A stretch of 64,000 bases of DNA. Origin: Pseudomonas sp. CBZ-4 (GTDB lineage: Bacteria > Pseudomonadota > Gammaproteobacteria > Pseudomonadales > Pseudomonadaceae). The stretch spans positions 1 through 64,000 of the forward strand of contig NZ_ANNV01000102.1 of assembly GCF_000346755.1 (NCBI RefSeq), written 5' to 3'. A program made the position numbers and the translations under genes. The first letter of the stretch is position 1. Every line of letters begins with the position of its first letter. The notes beneath the pieces were generated by a model that searched no databases, was not told the DNA's origin, and saw nothing but the letters and a program-made list of their open reading frames with translations. Shown in pieces: positions 1-7,736 of this stretch.

Positions 1-246
1 GGGCCAGCCAGCGTACCTTTCACAGACCCACCGCCATCGCAGGCAAGCCAGCTCCCACATTTGGAGCGGTGTATATCCTTACAAATCGCGACATCCCCCG
101 CTACAAAACCAACAGGCTTTTCACCTCTCGATCCGTATAATGCGGACCTCTCAAGGTTGTAAGAATCGCGACATACATTTGTAGTCTTACTTACCCCAGC
201 TTCCGCACTGGCCTGCTGAGCCGAGCCATTCACACAGGTGCCATCC
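1..246. promoter_or_regulatory. Leader upstream of the DedA gene
   Basis: No gene is seen. A partial REP-like stretch (caggcaagccagctcccac) lies near 40-58. An 11-base direct repeat, aatcgcgacat, occurs at 84-94 and 164-174. A perfect sigma-70 -10 hexamer TATAAT lies at 136-141 between the two copies, but the matching -35 region is poor. The repeat may be a regulator site for the downstream membrane gene; this is inference. Confidence 0.35.
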
Positions 247-903
247 ATGGATTTCAACCCGCTCGACCTTATCCTGCATCTCGACGTCTACCTCGACATG
301 CTGGTAACCAATTACGGTCCGTGGATCTACGCCATTCTGTTCCTGGTCATCTTTTGCGAAACCGGCCTGGTGGTCATGCCGTTCCTGCCGGGTGATTCGT
401 TGCTGTTTATTGCTGGCGCCGTGGCGGCTGGCGGTGGCATGGACCCGGTCTTGCTCGGCGGCCTGTTGATGCTGGCGGCGATACTCGGCGACAGCACCAA
501 CTATGTCATCGGACGAACGGCCGGAGAACGCTTGTTCAGCAACCCGAACTCGAAAATATTCCGTCGCGACTACCTGCAAAAAACCCACGACTTCTACGAC
601 AAGCACGGCGGCAAAACCGTGACCCTGGCGCGCTTCCTGCCGATCCTGCGCACCTTTGCGCCGTTCGTCGCCGGCATCGCCCGCATGCCCTACCCGCGGT
701 TCTTCGGCTTCAGCGTACTGGGCACCATCCTCTGGGTCGGCGGCCTGGTGACCCTGGGCTACTTCTTCGGCAACGTGCCCTTTATCAAGAAGAACCTCTC
801 GCTGCTGGTGGTGTTTATCATCCTGCTGTCGCTGGTGCCGATGATCATTGGCGTGTTCCGCAGCCGCTTTGGTCGCACGTCCTCCGAAGCCAAGCCGCAG
901 TAA
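247..903 (+). CDS. DedA family membrane protein
   Basis: A 218-residue inner-membrane protein of the DedA (SNARE-associated/VTT) family. Known members act in membrane homeostasis, including lipid carrier flipping and envelope stress tolerance. The sequence shows the family hallmarks: an N-terminal hydrophobic helix (YAILFLVIFCETGLVV), the acidic/glycine stretch FLPGDSLLF, a G-D-S-T-N-Y-x-I-G-R motif near residue 80, the R-F-L-P-I-L-R-T-F-A-P-F-V-A-G segment, and two C-terminal hydrophobic helices. The ATG at 247 is preferred over a GTG at 238 because CAGGTG lies at a good distance upstream. It is followed within 6 bases by the M90 peptidase gene, so the two are probably co-transcribed. The exact transported lipid cannot be told from sequence. 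Confidence 0.93.
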   Translation: MDFNPLDLILHLDVYLDMLVTNYGPWIYAILFLVIFCETGLVVMPFLPGDSLLFIAGAVAAGGGMDPVLLGGLLMLAAILGDSTNYVIGRTAGERLFSNPNSKIFRRDYLQKTHDFYDKHGGKTVTLARFLPILRTFAPFVAGIARMPYPRFFGFSVLGTILWVGGLVTLGYFFGNVPFIKKNLSLLVVFIILLSLVPMIIGVFRSRFGRTSSEAKPQ

Positions 904-909
904 CTGGCG

Positions 910-1725
910 ATGTGGTCCCTCAGCGCCTGGCGTCGCCGGCGCCTGCTGGCCAAGCACCCGATTGCCGATGACACCTGGCAACGGGTGCGCGAGCACCTGA
1001 CCTTTCTCGACGGTATCAGCGCCGAACAGGACCAATGGCTGCGCGAAGCCTGCGTGGTGTTTCTCGCCGAAAAACACCTCACCGCCCTCCCCGGCGTCGA
1101 ACTGCATCAGGAACAACGCCTGCTGCTCGCCGCCCAGGCGCAATTGCCGTTGATGAACCTCGGCGACCTCGACTGGTACCAGGGCTTCCACGAAATCGTG
1201 CTGTACCCCGACGATTTCCTCAGCCCCCAGCGCCATCGCGACAGCAGCGGCATCGAGCATGAGTGGGACGGCGAACACAGCGGCGAAGCCTGGCAACAGG
1301 GCCCGGTGATCCTCGCCTGGCCCGGCGTGCTGGCCAGCGGCAACTGGGAAGGCTACAACCTGGTCATCCACGAACTGGCGCACAAACTCGACATGCTCAA
1401 CGGCGACGCGAACGGCCTGCCGCCGCTGCACCATGACATGCGCGTGCAGGAGTGGGCCAGCGTGATGCAAGGCGCCTACGACGACCTCAATCGCCAGCTG
1501 GACGCCAACCCGGATGCCGATACCGAAATCGACCCCTACGCCGCCGAAAACCCGGCGGAGTTCTTTGCCGTCACCAGCGAATACTTTTTCAGCGCCCCGG
1601 ATTTACTGGTCAATCGTTATCCACAGGTGTACGCCCAACTCAGCCGCTTTTATCGCCAGGACACCCTGGCCCGCCTGCACCAACTGCAAGCCAGCGACCC
1701 GCGTTATCAGCCGCAAGACGAATGA
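910..1725 (+). CDS. MtfA-like zinc peptidase (M90 family)
   Basis: A 271-residue cytosolic metallopeptidase related to MtfA, which in E. coli binds the glucose-PTS repressor Mlc. The zinc site is visible as H-E-L-A-H at residues 154-158, with the third ligand expected at E217 in AEFFAVTSE. The 59-residue spacing from the second His to that Glu matches what I recall for E. coli MtfA. The WPGVLASGNWEGYNLV region before the motif is also typical. It follows dedA by 6 bases. Pseudomonads lack the enteric Mlc-PtsG circuit, so the physiological partner is unknown here; the peptidase assignment itself is secure. Confidence 0.9.
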   Translation: MWSLSAWRRRRLLAKHPIADDTWQRVREHLTFLDGISAEQDQWLREACVVFLAEKHLTALPGVELHQEQRLLLAAQAQLPLMNLGDLDWYQGFHEIVLYPDDFLSPQRHRDSSGIEHEWDGEHSGEAWQQGPVILAWPGVLASGNWEGYNLVIHELAHKLDMLNGDANGLPPLHHDMRVQEWASVMQGAYDDLNRQLDANPDADTEIDPYAAENPAEFFAVTSEYFFSAPDLLVNRYPQVYAQLSRFYRQDTLARLHQLQASDPRYQPQDE

Positions 1726-1834
1726 CCGTACGACGTCTGGCGCATGGCATCGGCGCCAGAATGTGCCTATAATCGCCGCCACTTTTAGGCCAATCCGGCC
1801 AAGTTTCTTGGCCAATTAACGGGGGCAACGCCCA

Positions 1835-2362
1835 ATGAGCTACAGCAAGATTCCGGCTGGCAAAGACCTGCCGAACGACATCTACGTCGCCATCGAGATT
1901 CCGGCCAACCACGCGCCGATCAAATACGAAATCGACAAAGACAGCGACTGCCTGTTCGTTGACCGTTTCATGGCCACCCCGATGTTCTACCCGGCCAACT
2001 ACGGTTTCATCCCCAACACCCTGGCTGACGACGGTGACCCCCTCGACGTGCTGGTCGTAACCCCTTACCCGGTTACCCCAGGCTCGGTTATCCGCGCGCG
2101 TCCAGTTGGCATCCTGAACATGACCGACGACGGCGGCGGCGATGCCAAAGTCATCGCAGTACCCCACGACAAGCTGTCCCAACTGTACGTGGACGTGAAG
2201 GAATACACCGACCTGCCGCCACTGCTGCTGGAACAGATCAAGCACTTCTTCGAGAACTACAAAGACCTCGAAAAAGGCAAATGGGTGAAGATCGACGGTT
2301 GGGGCAACGCAGATGCCGCCCGCGCCGAGATCATGAAGTCGGTTGCCGCCTACAAAGGCTGA
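1835..2362 (+). CDS. ppa: Inorganic pyrophosphatase
   Basis: A 175-residue soluble family I inorganic pyrophosphatase that hydrolyses PPi to two phosphates and drives biosynthetic reactions forward. The active-site run D-G-D-P-L-D-V-L-V is present around residues 66-74, with Y-x-A-N-Y-G-F-I-P just before it. The length matches hexameric bacterial enzymes. It has its own promoter region after the peptidase gene and a strong terminator just downstream, so it is probably monocistronic. Confidence 0.98.
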   Translation: MSYSKIPAGKDLPNDIYVAIEIPANHAPIKYEIDKDSDCLFVDRFMATPMFYPANYGFIPNTLADDGDPLDVLVVTPYPVTPGSVIRARPVGILNMTDDGGGDAKVIAVPHDKLSQLYVDVKEYTDLPPLLLEQIKHFFENYKDLEKGKWVKIDGWGNADAARAEIMKSVAAYKG

Positions 2363-2388
2363 TCACCGCGCCTCATGGCGACTGCAAT

Positions 2389-2419
2389 AAAAAAAGCCCC
2401 GACTATTCGGGGCTTTTTT
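2389..2419 (+). terminator. Rho-independent terminator of ppa
   Basis: A GC-rich stem AGCCCCGA/TCGGGGCT with loop CTAT is flanked by runs of A and T, so it can act in either direction. It lies 27 bases after the ppa stop. Confidence 0.93.
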
Positions 2420-2430
2420 GTGCTCGGCAT

Positions 2431-2576
2431 TAAACGCAGAGTTCAACGAAAAGCAACTAACGTTTAACAATAAAAGAAAACTGAAAAAACAAACTACAAC
2501 TAAGCAAAAGCCTACACGCGCAAATCAACGCATGGTTTATTTGATTTGCTTCCCCCGCCAGTAAACTCTGCGTTTA
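2431..2576. promoter_or_regulatory. Nested inverted repeats upstream of the S24 repressor gene
   Basis: Two inverted repeats lie in an AT-rich leader. An outer pair has perfect 13-base arms, taaacgcagagtt at 2431-2443 and its complement at 2564-2576, and the right arm runs into the repressor start codon. An inner pair has perfect 9-base arms, gcaaatcaa at 2520-2528 and ttgatttgc at 2541-2549. Sites of this kind are typical operators for autoregulating CI/LexA-like repressors. Assignment to this repressor is inference from position. Confidence 0.5.
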
Positions 2577-3349
2577 TGAATACATCAGGTGATCGTTTAA
2601 AAGCGCTGTTACGGGAAGTTCATCTTTCCGCGTCCGACTTCGCCAAGAACCGCGGCGTCACGCCTCAACACGTGAACAACTGGTTCAAGCGCGGCGTCCC
2701 CATGGGCCGACTCAACGAGATCGCAGAACTACTGTGCGTCTCCAGTCGCTGGCTGAACACCGGCCTTGGTCCCAAACACCCACCGGCCAACTTTCTGTTG
2801 GACGGGCCCACTGCAAGGAATGCACTGCCCACCCGCGAAGACAGCGGCAAATACCTCACAGGCCCAGCCTGCGCCCCGGAAAAAATCGACGTGGAGATCC
2901 CCCTCCACCCCACCTTCACCTCCACCGAGCGCATCCGCGTCTCCCTGCACACCCTCGAAGCACTCAGCGTAAACCCCGACCGCGCAATCGGCGCCTACAT
3001 GGCCGACAACAGCATGATCGACATCATCCAGCAAGGCGCCACCCTCGCCATCGACAGCGGCCGCACGCAAATCGTCGACGGCGAAATCTACGCCGTCGAA
3101 CACGACGGCATGCTGCGCATCAAATACCTCTACAACCGCCCCGGCGGCGGCCTGCGCATGCGCAGCCACAACGCCGGCGAACATCCCGACGAATACCTCA
3201 CCTACGAGCAACGTTTCGAACAGAGTGTGAAGATCGTCGGTTGGGTGTTCTGGTGGTCCACGCTAAACAACCGCCGCCCGCCCGTGCCACTGGATGAACA
3301 CCTGTTGGGCTGGGAAGGCTCTAAATCGGAACCGGAGGTGGGCATTTGA
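2576..3349 (+). CDS. S24-family CI-like transcriptional repressor
   Basis: A 257-residue protein with an N-terminal helix-turn-helix (residues ~5-60, including VTPQHVNNWFKRGVPMGRL) and a C-terminal LexA/CI-type S24 serine-peptidase-like domain, with the S-M-x-x-x-I region at DNSMIDIIQQGATLAID and the Lys-containing RIKYLYNRPGGGLRMRS segment. Such proteins repress prophage, pyocin or stress genes and may be inactivated by RecA-stimulated self-cleavage. The ATG at 2576 was chosen because the HTH begins there; the in-frame start at 2546 adds only ten non-conserved residues. There is no clear Shine-Dalgarno, and the start codon lies inside an inverted repeat, suggesting tight autoregulation. It sits next to the island insertion point but outside the island. 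Confidence 0.85.
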   Translation: MNTSGDRLKALLREVHLSASDFAKNRGVTPQHVNNWFKRGVPMGRLNEIAELLCVSSRWLNTGLGPKHPPANFLLDGPTARNALPTREDSGKYLTGPACAPEKIDVEIPLHPTFTSTERIRVSLHTLEALSVNPDRAIGAYMADNSMIDIIQQGATLAIDSGRTQIVDGEIYAVEHDGMLRIKYLYNRPGGGLRMRSHNAGEHPDEYLTYEQRFEQSVKIVGWVFWWSTLNNRRPPVPLDEHLLGWEGSKSEPEVGI

Positions 3350-3361
3350 GGTGAATGTGGG

Positions 3362-3553
3362 TATCATGCGCCGCACATTTGGCAGGGGTTGGCTCAAGGC
3401 TATTCACCCTGCTCGGCGATGCGGAGGAGTTCCCGCGGATGCCCCTACTATTCAGCCAGACGCAATGTTGGCTGAGCGATTTGAAGGCTGTTGAGGTTTG
3501 TCAAAAACAAGCTGAGGCAGTCAGCGAGAAGCCGGCCACAAGCCGGCTTTTTT
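3362..3553 (+). ncRNA. Probable structured small RNA whose terminator is the island attachment site
   Basis: No convincing protein is encoded here. A series of hairpins is visible: GCAGGG/CCCTGC at 3382-3412, GCGG/CCGC around 3421-3436 with a GGAGGAG loop segment, and CAGCCA/TGGCTG at 3453-3474. The series ends with a GC-rich terminator, GCCGGC/GCCGGC plus six T, at 3530-3553. A -10-like TATCAT lies at 3362-3367. The GGA in the second loop would be a possible RsmA/CsrA contact. I do not recognise the RNA family. The 5' end is estimated. Confidence 0.5.
3532..3552. repeat. Left attachment repeat (attL) of the island
   Basis: A 21-base sequence starting ccggccacaagccgg and ending in five T is repeated exactly and in the same orientation at 47734-47754. 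Looser similarity (gcccg, aagaaa) continues for about 15 bases beyond. It forms the terminator stem of the preceding RNA, so integration rebuilds the terminator. The integrase gene starts about 160 bases inside. Confidence 0.8.
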
Positions 3554-3662
3554 ATTGCCCGAAGAAATCCGACAAGATCCTACAGCACTAGCAAATACGG
3601 GCCCTGCAGCTTAGCATTCGTCCTAGGACATCCAGTAACCATCCATAAAATCCGCGACCAAG

Positions 3663-3697
3663 GTGTGGGTCAAAGTGTGGGTCGAGGGGTGTGGGTT
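3663..3697. repeat. Putative integrase arm-type sites, left end
   Basis: Two tandem copies of gtgtgggtc separated by aaa (3663-3683) are followed by a third, slightly divergent copy near 3689-3697. The same double repeat occurs once more at 47657-47677, just inside the right end. Paired short repeats inside both ends of a tyrosine-recombinase element are expected for arm-type binding sites. The role is inferred. Confidence 0.55.
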
Positions 3698-3713
3698 GGA
3701 GTAGGAGCTAGTA

Positions 3714-4919
3714 ATGGGCAAGCTGACCAGCAAGACCGTGGAGTCGATAACCAAGGCTGCAACGCCAGGAAAAACCAATGATGGCGATGGCCTGTACTTC
3801 CAGGTATCCAAGAGCGGCGGCACCAGCTGGATCTTCCGCTACAAGCTGGATGGCCGCAGCCGCGAAATGGGGCTAGGCCCCTTCCCAACCGTCACACTCA
3901 GCCAAGCCCGGCAGTTGGCCGCCGATCAACGCAAGCTTCTAGCTTCCGGAAGCGACCCACTGGCAACCCGCGATGCAGCAAAGGAAGCCAAGCGCGAAGC
4001 GGAACGCCAGGCTGCAGCACGTCGCACGACGTTCGAAGATCTCGCTCGCGAATACCAACAAGCACACGGCAGCAGTTGGTCTGAGAAGTGGCGGAAAGGC
4101 TGGCTGCGCAAACTGGAGCTCTACGCCTTCCCGACCATGGGCAAGTTGTCGGCTGACATCATCAGCACCGAGCATGTGCTTGCTGCATTGCAACCCATCT
4201 GGGTAACCAAGACACGGACTGCTGATGAAATCAGGGGCCAGATCGAGCAAATACTGGATGCAGCCAAGACTCGGCGTTTACGCGAGGGAGACAATCCTGC
4301 CCGCTGGCGCGGGCACTTGGACAACTTGCTGAGCAAGGCAGAGAAGAAGAAGGCCAGGCAGCGCCAACACTTCCCAGCACTGCAGTGGAAAGACACTCCG
4401 AAGCTGATATCCACCCTGGCCAACATCGATACACGTGACGCCATCGCAACCAGATTACTGATTCTGACCGGTGCTCGTTACCACATGATCCAACATGCTC
4501 AATGGTCTGAGTTTGACCTCGAAACTGGCACTTGGGCACTGCCGGCTGAGCGCATGAAGATGCGAAAACCTTTCGTCATTCCTCTATCGCCCCCGGTAGT
4601 CGAGATGCTGGATATCATGAATACGACTCATTCAATATATCTCTTCCCTGGGCAAGGGAAGAATGGTGTCATGCATGGCAACGCCATACGCAACCTGCTG
4701 CACAAGCTGGGATATGCAGACATCACGAGACATGGCTTTCGATCGACCTTCCGGGACTGGGCAAACGAATGCACCAACTACCCGCGAGAGGTATGCGAGC
4801 TTGCGCTTGCCCATGATGAACGCGACCAGACCGAGGCGGCCTATTCGCGCTCCGACCTTCTGGAGAAGCGCAGGGCACTGATGGCGGAATGGGCCAAGTT
4901 CTGCACGAGCAAGAAGTGA
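3714..4919 (+). CDS. P4-type tyrosine integrase
   Basis: A 401-residue site-specific recombinase. It has an N-terminal DUF4102 arm-binding domain (residues ~1-85), a central SAM-like core-binding domain (~105-190) and a C-terminal catalytic domain. Catalytic residues can be placed at R255, H340-x-x-R343 (HGFRSTFRDWANE), H367 and nucleophile Y377. It lies immediately inside attL and reads into the island, the usual position for an integrase that inserts its element at a tRNA or small-RNA 3' end. It is expected to drive integration and, with an AlpA-type factor such as that at 45128-45358, excision. The GARYHMI run around the first catalytic Arg is slightly unusual, but all key residues are kept. 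Confidence 0.95.
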   Translation: MGKLTSKTVESITKAATPGKTNDGDGLYFQVSKSGGTSWIFRYKLDGRSREMGLGPFPTVTLSQARQLAADQRKLLASGSDPLATRDAAKEAKREAERQAAARRTTFEDLAREYQQAHGSSWSEKWRKGWLRKLELYAFPTMGKLSADIISTEHVLAALQPIWVTKTRTADEIRGQIEQILDAAKTRRLREGDNPARWRGHLDNLLSKAEKKKARQRQHFPALQWKDTPKLISTLANIDTRDAIATRLLILTGARYHMIQHAQWSEFDLETGTWALPAERMKMRKPFVIPLSPPVVEMLDIMNTTHSIYLFPGQGKNGVMHGNAIRNLLHKLGYADITRHGFRSTFRDWANECTNYPREVCELALAHDERDQTEAAYSRSDLLEKRRALMAEWAKFCTSKK

Positions 4920-4961
4920 CCCACAGCCAGCCCAAAGCAGCCGGTAACAACAGGCAGAAAC

Positions 4962-4982
4962 CGGCCATAAGCAGTCAGTCGA
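4962..4982. repeat. Copy of a dispersed hairpin-arm repeat
   Basis: cggccataagcagtcagtcg (plus a) matches the reverse complement of 25650-25670 at 19 of 21 positions. The two copies bracket the block that holds the LysR set and the ectoine cluster. The remaining 4920-5083 stretch shows no gene. Confidence 0.45.
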
Positions 4983-5083
4983 CTTGCTCCCGGGTATGAA
5001 TTGAGGAGCGGTTCGTCAAATGAAGCAATACAGAAACCTTCCCACTCTTTAAGCCTGATTCAACGCTCCTCCATCGCCAGGGA

Positions 5084-6076
5084 CTAATTGTTCTGACCGT
5101 TACTCTGGGCTAGATAATCTCCCATCATTTCCAGCCGATCATTGCCCCAGAACAGCTTCGAATCGGCGATGAAGGTCGGAGCACCGAAAACGCCTACCTG
5201 CACGGCTTGATCGTTGTTAGCCTCCAGTGCCAGTTTGAATCGCTCATCGGAAGCAGCTTGAATAGTTGCACTTCGGTCCAGGCCTGCTGCAATCGCCAGA
5301 TCGCCGAGGATCTCCAGGTCGCTGATATCCCGGTTTTCACTCCAGTAAGCTCGCATCACGTTGAAGATGAACTCCACGCCCTTTCCCTTCTCGATTGCAT
5401 ACAAGCTGCAACGCAAAGCTCGGGAAGGCCGTAATGGAAACTGAGGGTGGTAGCTTAGCGTCAAGCGTCTCAGTCGAGCCCAATCCTGCAAATCCTGCTG
5501 AAACCACCGCACAAATGCTGGCGATGCTTCCAGTGGTCGCCGCCCCCCGATGTGATCGATCAGGTTGGCCAAGTGCATAGGCCGCCAATGAATCGCTCGA
5601 CCATGGGCAGCGGCGATTTCTCGCAAGCGCGGCATAGCCAGGTAGCACCATGGACTGTGAAAATCGAAAAAAAACTCAATTGGCTCGCCCGCACTGATCG
5701 GTTGCGGTAGGGAGAAGCGGCTGAGGTCGACCCTCACTCGTTCGTGATGGCCGCGCATCACTAACCGCCCTTGTTGGCTCGCGCTCACCGCGAAACTCAA
5801 CGTGCGGCCCTTGGTCGACTCCAACACGGCTTCGCACTGGACCTCAATGCCCGGCCAGGCCGGGCTCAAATGCGCAATATCCACTTTAGTGCCAACCGTG
5901 CCCCATCCCGGAACGCAGAAAGCCTGAACGCCACTGCCCGCCGTTTCCTCCAGCAGAGCAATAAGTGCCGGCGTAGATACCACCTGCACCCCGGCATTAC
6001 CGATGGCGGCAGCCGTCTGTTGAAGCCCTGGTACGAATGCGCAGTGATGCCGGTGGCCGATGATCGGTGTGCTCAT
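5084..6076 (-). CDS. FlK-like thioesterase fused to 2-hydroxychromene-2-carboxylate isomerase-like domain
   Basis: A 330-residue two-domain protein. Residues 1-~120 form a hotdog-fold thioesterase like fluoroacetyl-CoA thioesterase FlK. T35, E43 and H69 have exactly the 8 and 26 residue spacings of the FlK triad T42/E50/H76. Residues ~131-330 form a DsbA/GST-kappa-type isomerase domain beginning PIEFFFDFHSPWCYLA, with S141 in the position of the catalytic Ser of HCCA isomerases, and later GVFGAPTFI, the cis-Pro glutathione-site motif. The ATG at 6076 has GGAGG upstream and overlaps the stop of the ligase gene (ATGA), so translation is probably coupled. A single-chain fusion of these domains is unusual. 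It suggests hydrolysis of an acyl-CoA plus a glutathione-dependent isomerisation on one substrate; the substrate is unknown. Confidence 0.85.
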   Translation of the reverse strand: MSTPIIGHRHHCAFVPGLQQTAAAIGNAGVQVVSTPALIALLEETAGSGVQAFCVPGWGTVGTKVDIAHLSPAWPGIEVQCEAVLESTKGRTLSFAVSASQQGRLVMRGHHERVRVDLSRFSLPQPISAGEPIEFFFDFHSPWCYLAMPRLREIAAAHGRAIHWRPMHLANLIDHIGGRRPLEASPAFVRWFQQDLQDWARLRRLTLSYHPQFPLRPSRALRCSLYAIEKGKGVEFIFNVMRAYWSENRDISDLEILGDLAIAAGLDRSATIQAASDERFKLALEANNDQAVQVGVFGAPTFIADSKLFWGNDRLEMMGDYLAQSNGQNN

Positions 6077-7686
6077 GGCAATTCCTCCAACTGCATCGCC
6101 ATGGCTTGGGCTTTCAGCTCGCGCTTGAGTATTTTTCCACTGGACGTCATGGGCCATTGGCTGACCTTGAACACCCTGGATGGATGCTTGAACCCAGCGA
6201 TTTTTCCGGCACACGCTTGCTTCACCTGCGCAGCGGAGAGCGCCCCACCCAACTCGACCGCCGCGGCGACCACTTCGCCGTAGAAAGGATCCGGCATGGC
6301 AAATACAGCGATTTCGGTGATCGCCGGGTGGCCGCGTAGCAGGTTCTCCACCTCCACCGGGTAGATGTTCTCGCCACCGCGGATGATCATGTCGCGTAAC
6401 CGTCCTCCCACAAGTTCCACTCGGCCATCGGCGGTAACGCGTCCGAGATCCCCCGTCTGCATCCAGCCATCGAGGTCGATACAACGAGTAGTCTCCAGCG
6501 GGTCACGATGATAACCGAGCATCACCATGGGCCCGCGCACCTGAACCTGCCCGGTCTCACCGCAGGCCAGCACCTGGCCGTTGTCCGGATCACACACGCG
6601 CACCTGCATGCCTGGCAATGGCATGCCGGCGGTGGTGAATCGCTGCGCACTCTCGCAACTGTCCAAAGCGATAAGGGTGCTGGCTTCAGTCTGGCCGTAC
6701 ACCTGTACCAGGCCTGGAATCGGGAACGCAGACGCGCAGCGTTCGAGCAAAGCCGGGTCGCAATCGGCGCCACCGCAAGTGCCCGCCCGCAACGAGCCAA
6801 GGTCGTACTGTGTTCGTCGCGGGTGCTCCAGCATGGCCAGATAAGAGGTGGGAACGCCCGTCAGCAGCGTACAGCGCTCGGCCTCCACGAGGTGCAACAT
6901 TCGCTCGGCTTCGAAGGCACTGACCCCCACATACGTAGCCCCTGCGGCCAGCGCTGAGAGCACATTCATAATGCAGCCCGCGCAGTGGAATAGCGGAATG
7001 ATGGAAGTCCAGCGATCCTCGGCGGTAACCGCCAGACGCGCGACGGTTCCTCGTGCATTCATCAACATGCCTTCGAAGCACAGTTCAGCGCCCTTTGGCC
7101 GCCCTGTGGTGCCGGAGGTGTACTGGATGCTGGCCAGCTCGCGAGGCGACCAGGGCCACGCCTGAAATGGCAGCTGCGGTCCTTCGCTCATCAGTGCTGC
7201 GTAACTCCAGCAATTCTCAGCGTGAAGCCCAGGTCCGTCGAAACAAATCACGTCGCGCAGAAGGGGTAACCGGTTACGAGTGTCCAGTGTCATGGACAGA
7301 TAGTCACTGGAGCGAAAGCGCGCGGAAAGCAAGATCGCCACCGACTGACTGTGGTCCAGCACATGCAGGAGGTCGTCCTCGCGAAAGTGCGTATTAACCG
7401 GCACCAGCACCGCACCAATGGCAGCGATGGCGACCTGCGCGATTGGCCATTCGATTCTGTTTTCCGCCCACAATGCCACCGAGCTGCCGGGTTGAATCCC
7501 GCGCCGCCGCAAGGCACAGGCCAGTGTCTGGGAAGCAAGCAACCATTGGCTGAAGGTCAGCCGCTGAGGTGTGGAGTCAAATACGAGCGCCTCCTTGTCC
7601 GGCCAGCGGTTCGCGCAGTGCAACAGCATTGCGTATGGGTCGCCGGGCAAGTTTTCGCGTGCGAAGCGGGATTTATCCGATGTCAT
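6073..7686 (-). CDS. AMP-forming acyl-CoA synthetase
   Basis: A 537-residue member of the ANL superfamily, activating a carboxylic acid as acyl-adenylate and then acyl-CoA. Motifs in order: YTSGTTGRPKGAEL (P-loop), VYGQTEAS, GWMQTGDLG, GGENIYPVEVENLL and the C-terminal catalytic lysine in SSGKILKREL. The start at 7686 gives the usual family length; upstream in-frame codons lack similarity. It is 50 bases after the permease gene, on the same strand, and overlaps the thioesterase fusion gene. The order permease, ligase, thioesterase/isomerase suggests uptake of an acid, CoA activation and further conversion. The acid cannot be named from sequence. Confidence 0.93.
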   Translation of the reverse strand: MTSDKSRFARENLPGDPYAMLLHCANRWPDKEALVFDSTPQRLTFSQWLLASQTLACALRRRGIQPGSSVALWAENRIEWPIAQVAIAAIGAVLVPVNTHFREDDLLHVLDHSQSVAILLSARFRSSDYLSMTLDTRNRLPLLRDVICFDGPGLHAENCWSYAALMSEGPQLPFQAWPWSPRELASIQYTSGTTGRPKGAELCFEGMLMNARGTVARLAVTAEDRWTSIIPLFHCAGCIMNVLSALAAGATYVGVSAFEAERMLHLVEAERCTLLTGVPTSYLAMLEHPRRTQYDLGSLRAGTCGGADCDPALLERCASAFPIPGLVQVYGQTEASTLIALDSCESAQRFTTAGMPLPGMQVRVCDPDNGQVLACGETGQVQVRGPMVMLGYHRDPLETTRCIDLDGWMQTGDLGRVTADGRVELVGGRLRDMIIRGGENIYPVEVENLLRGHPAITEIAVFAMPDPFYGEVVAAAVELGGALSAAQVKQACAGKIAGFKHPSRVFKVSQWPMTSSGKILKRELKAQAMAMQLEELP

Positions 7687-7736
7687 GAAAAGACTACCTG
7701 AGAGTGAAGTGAAGGCTGATTGGATTGGAAATCCAG

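Noticed and set aside
3350..3591. Short frames over the putative small RNA
   Set aside because: They run across hairpins and the terminator, lack ribosome sites and end in the att repeat.
6077..6484. An N-terminal extension of the thioesterase-isomerase gene
   Set aside because: The extra residues are Arg/Pro/Gly-rich and lie antisense-in-register to the ligase gene; a good ribosome site and the ATGA overlap fix the start at 6076.
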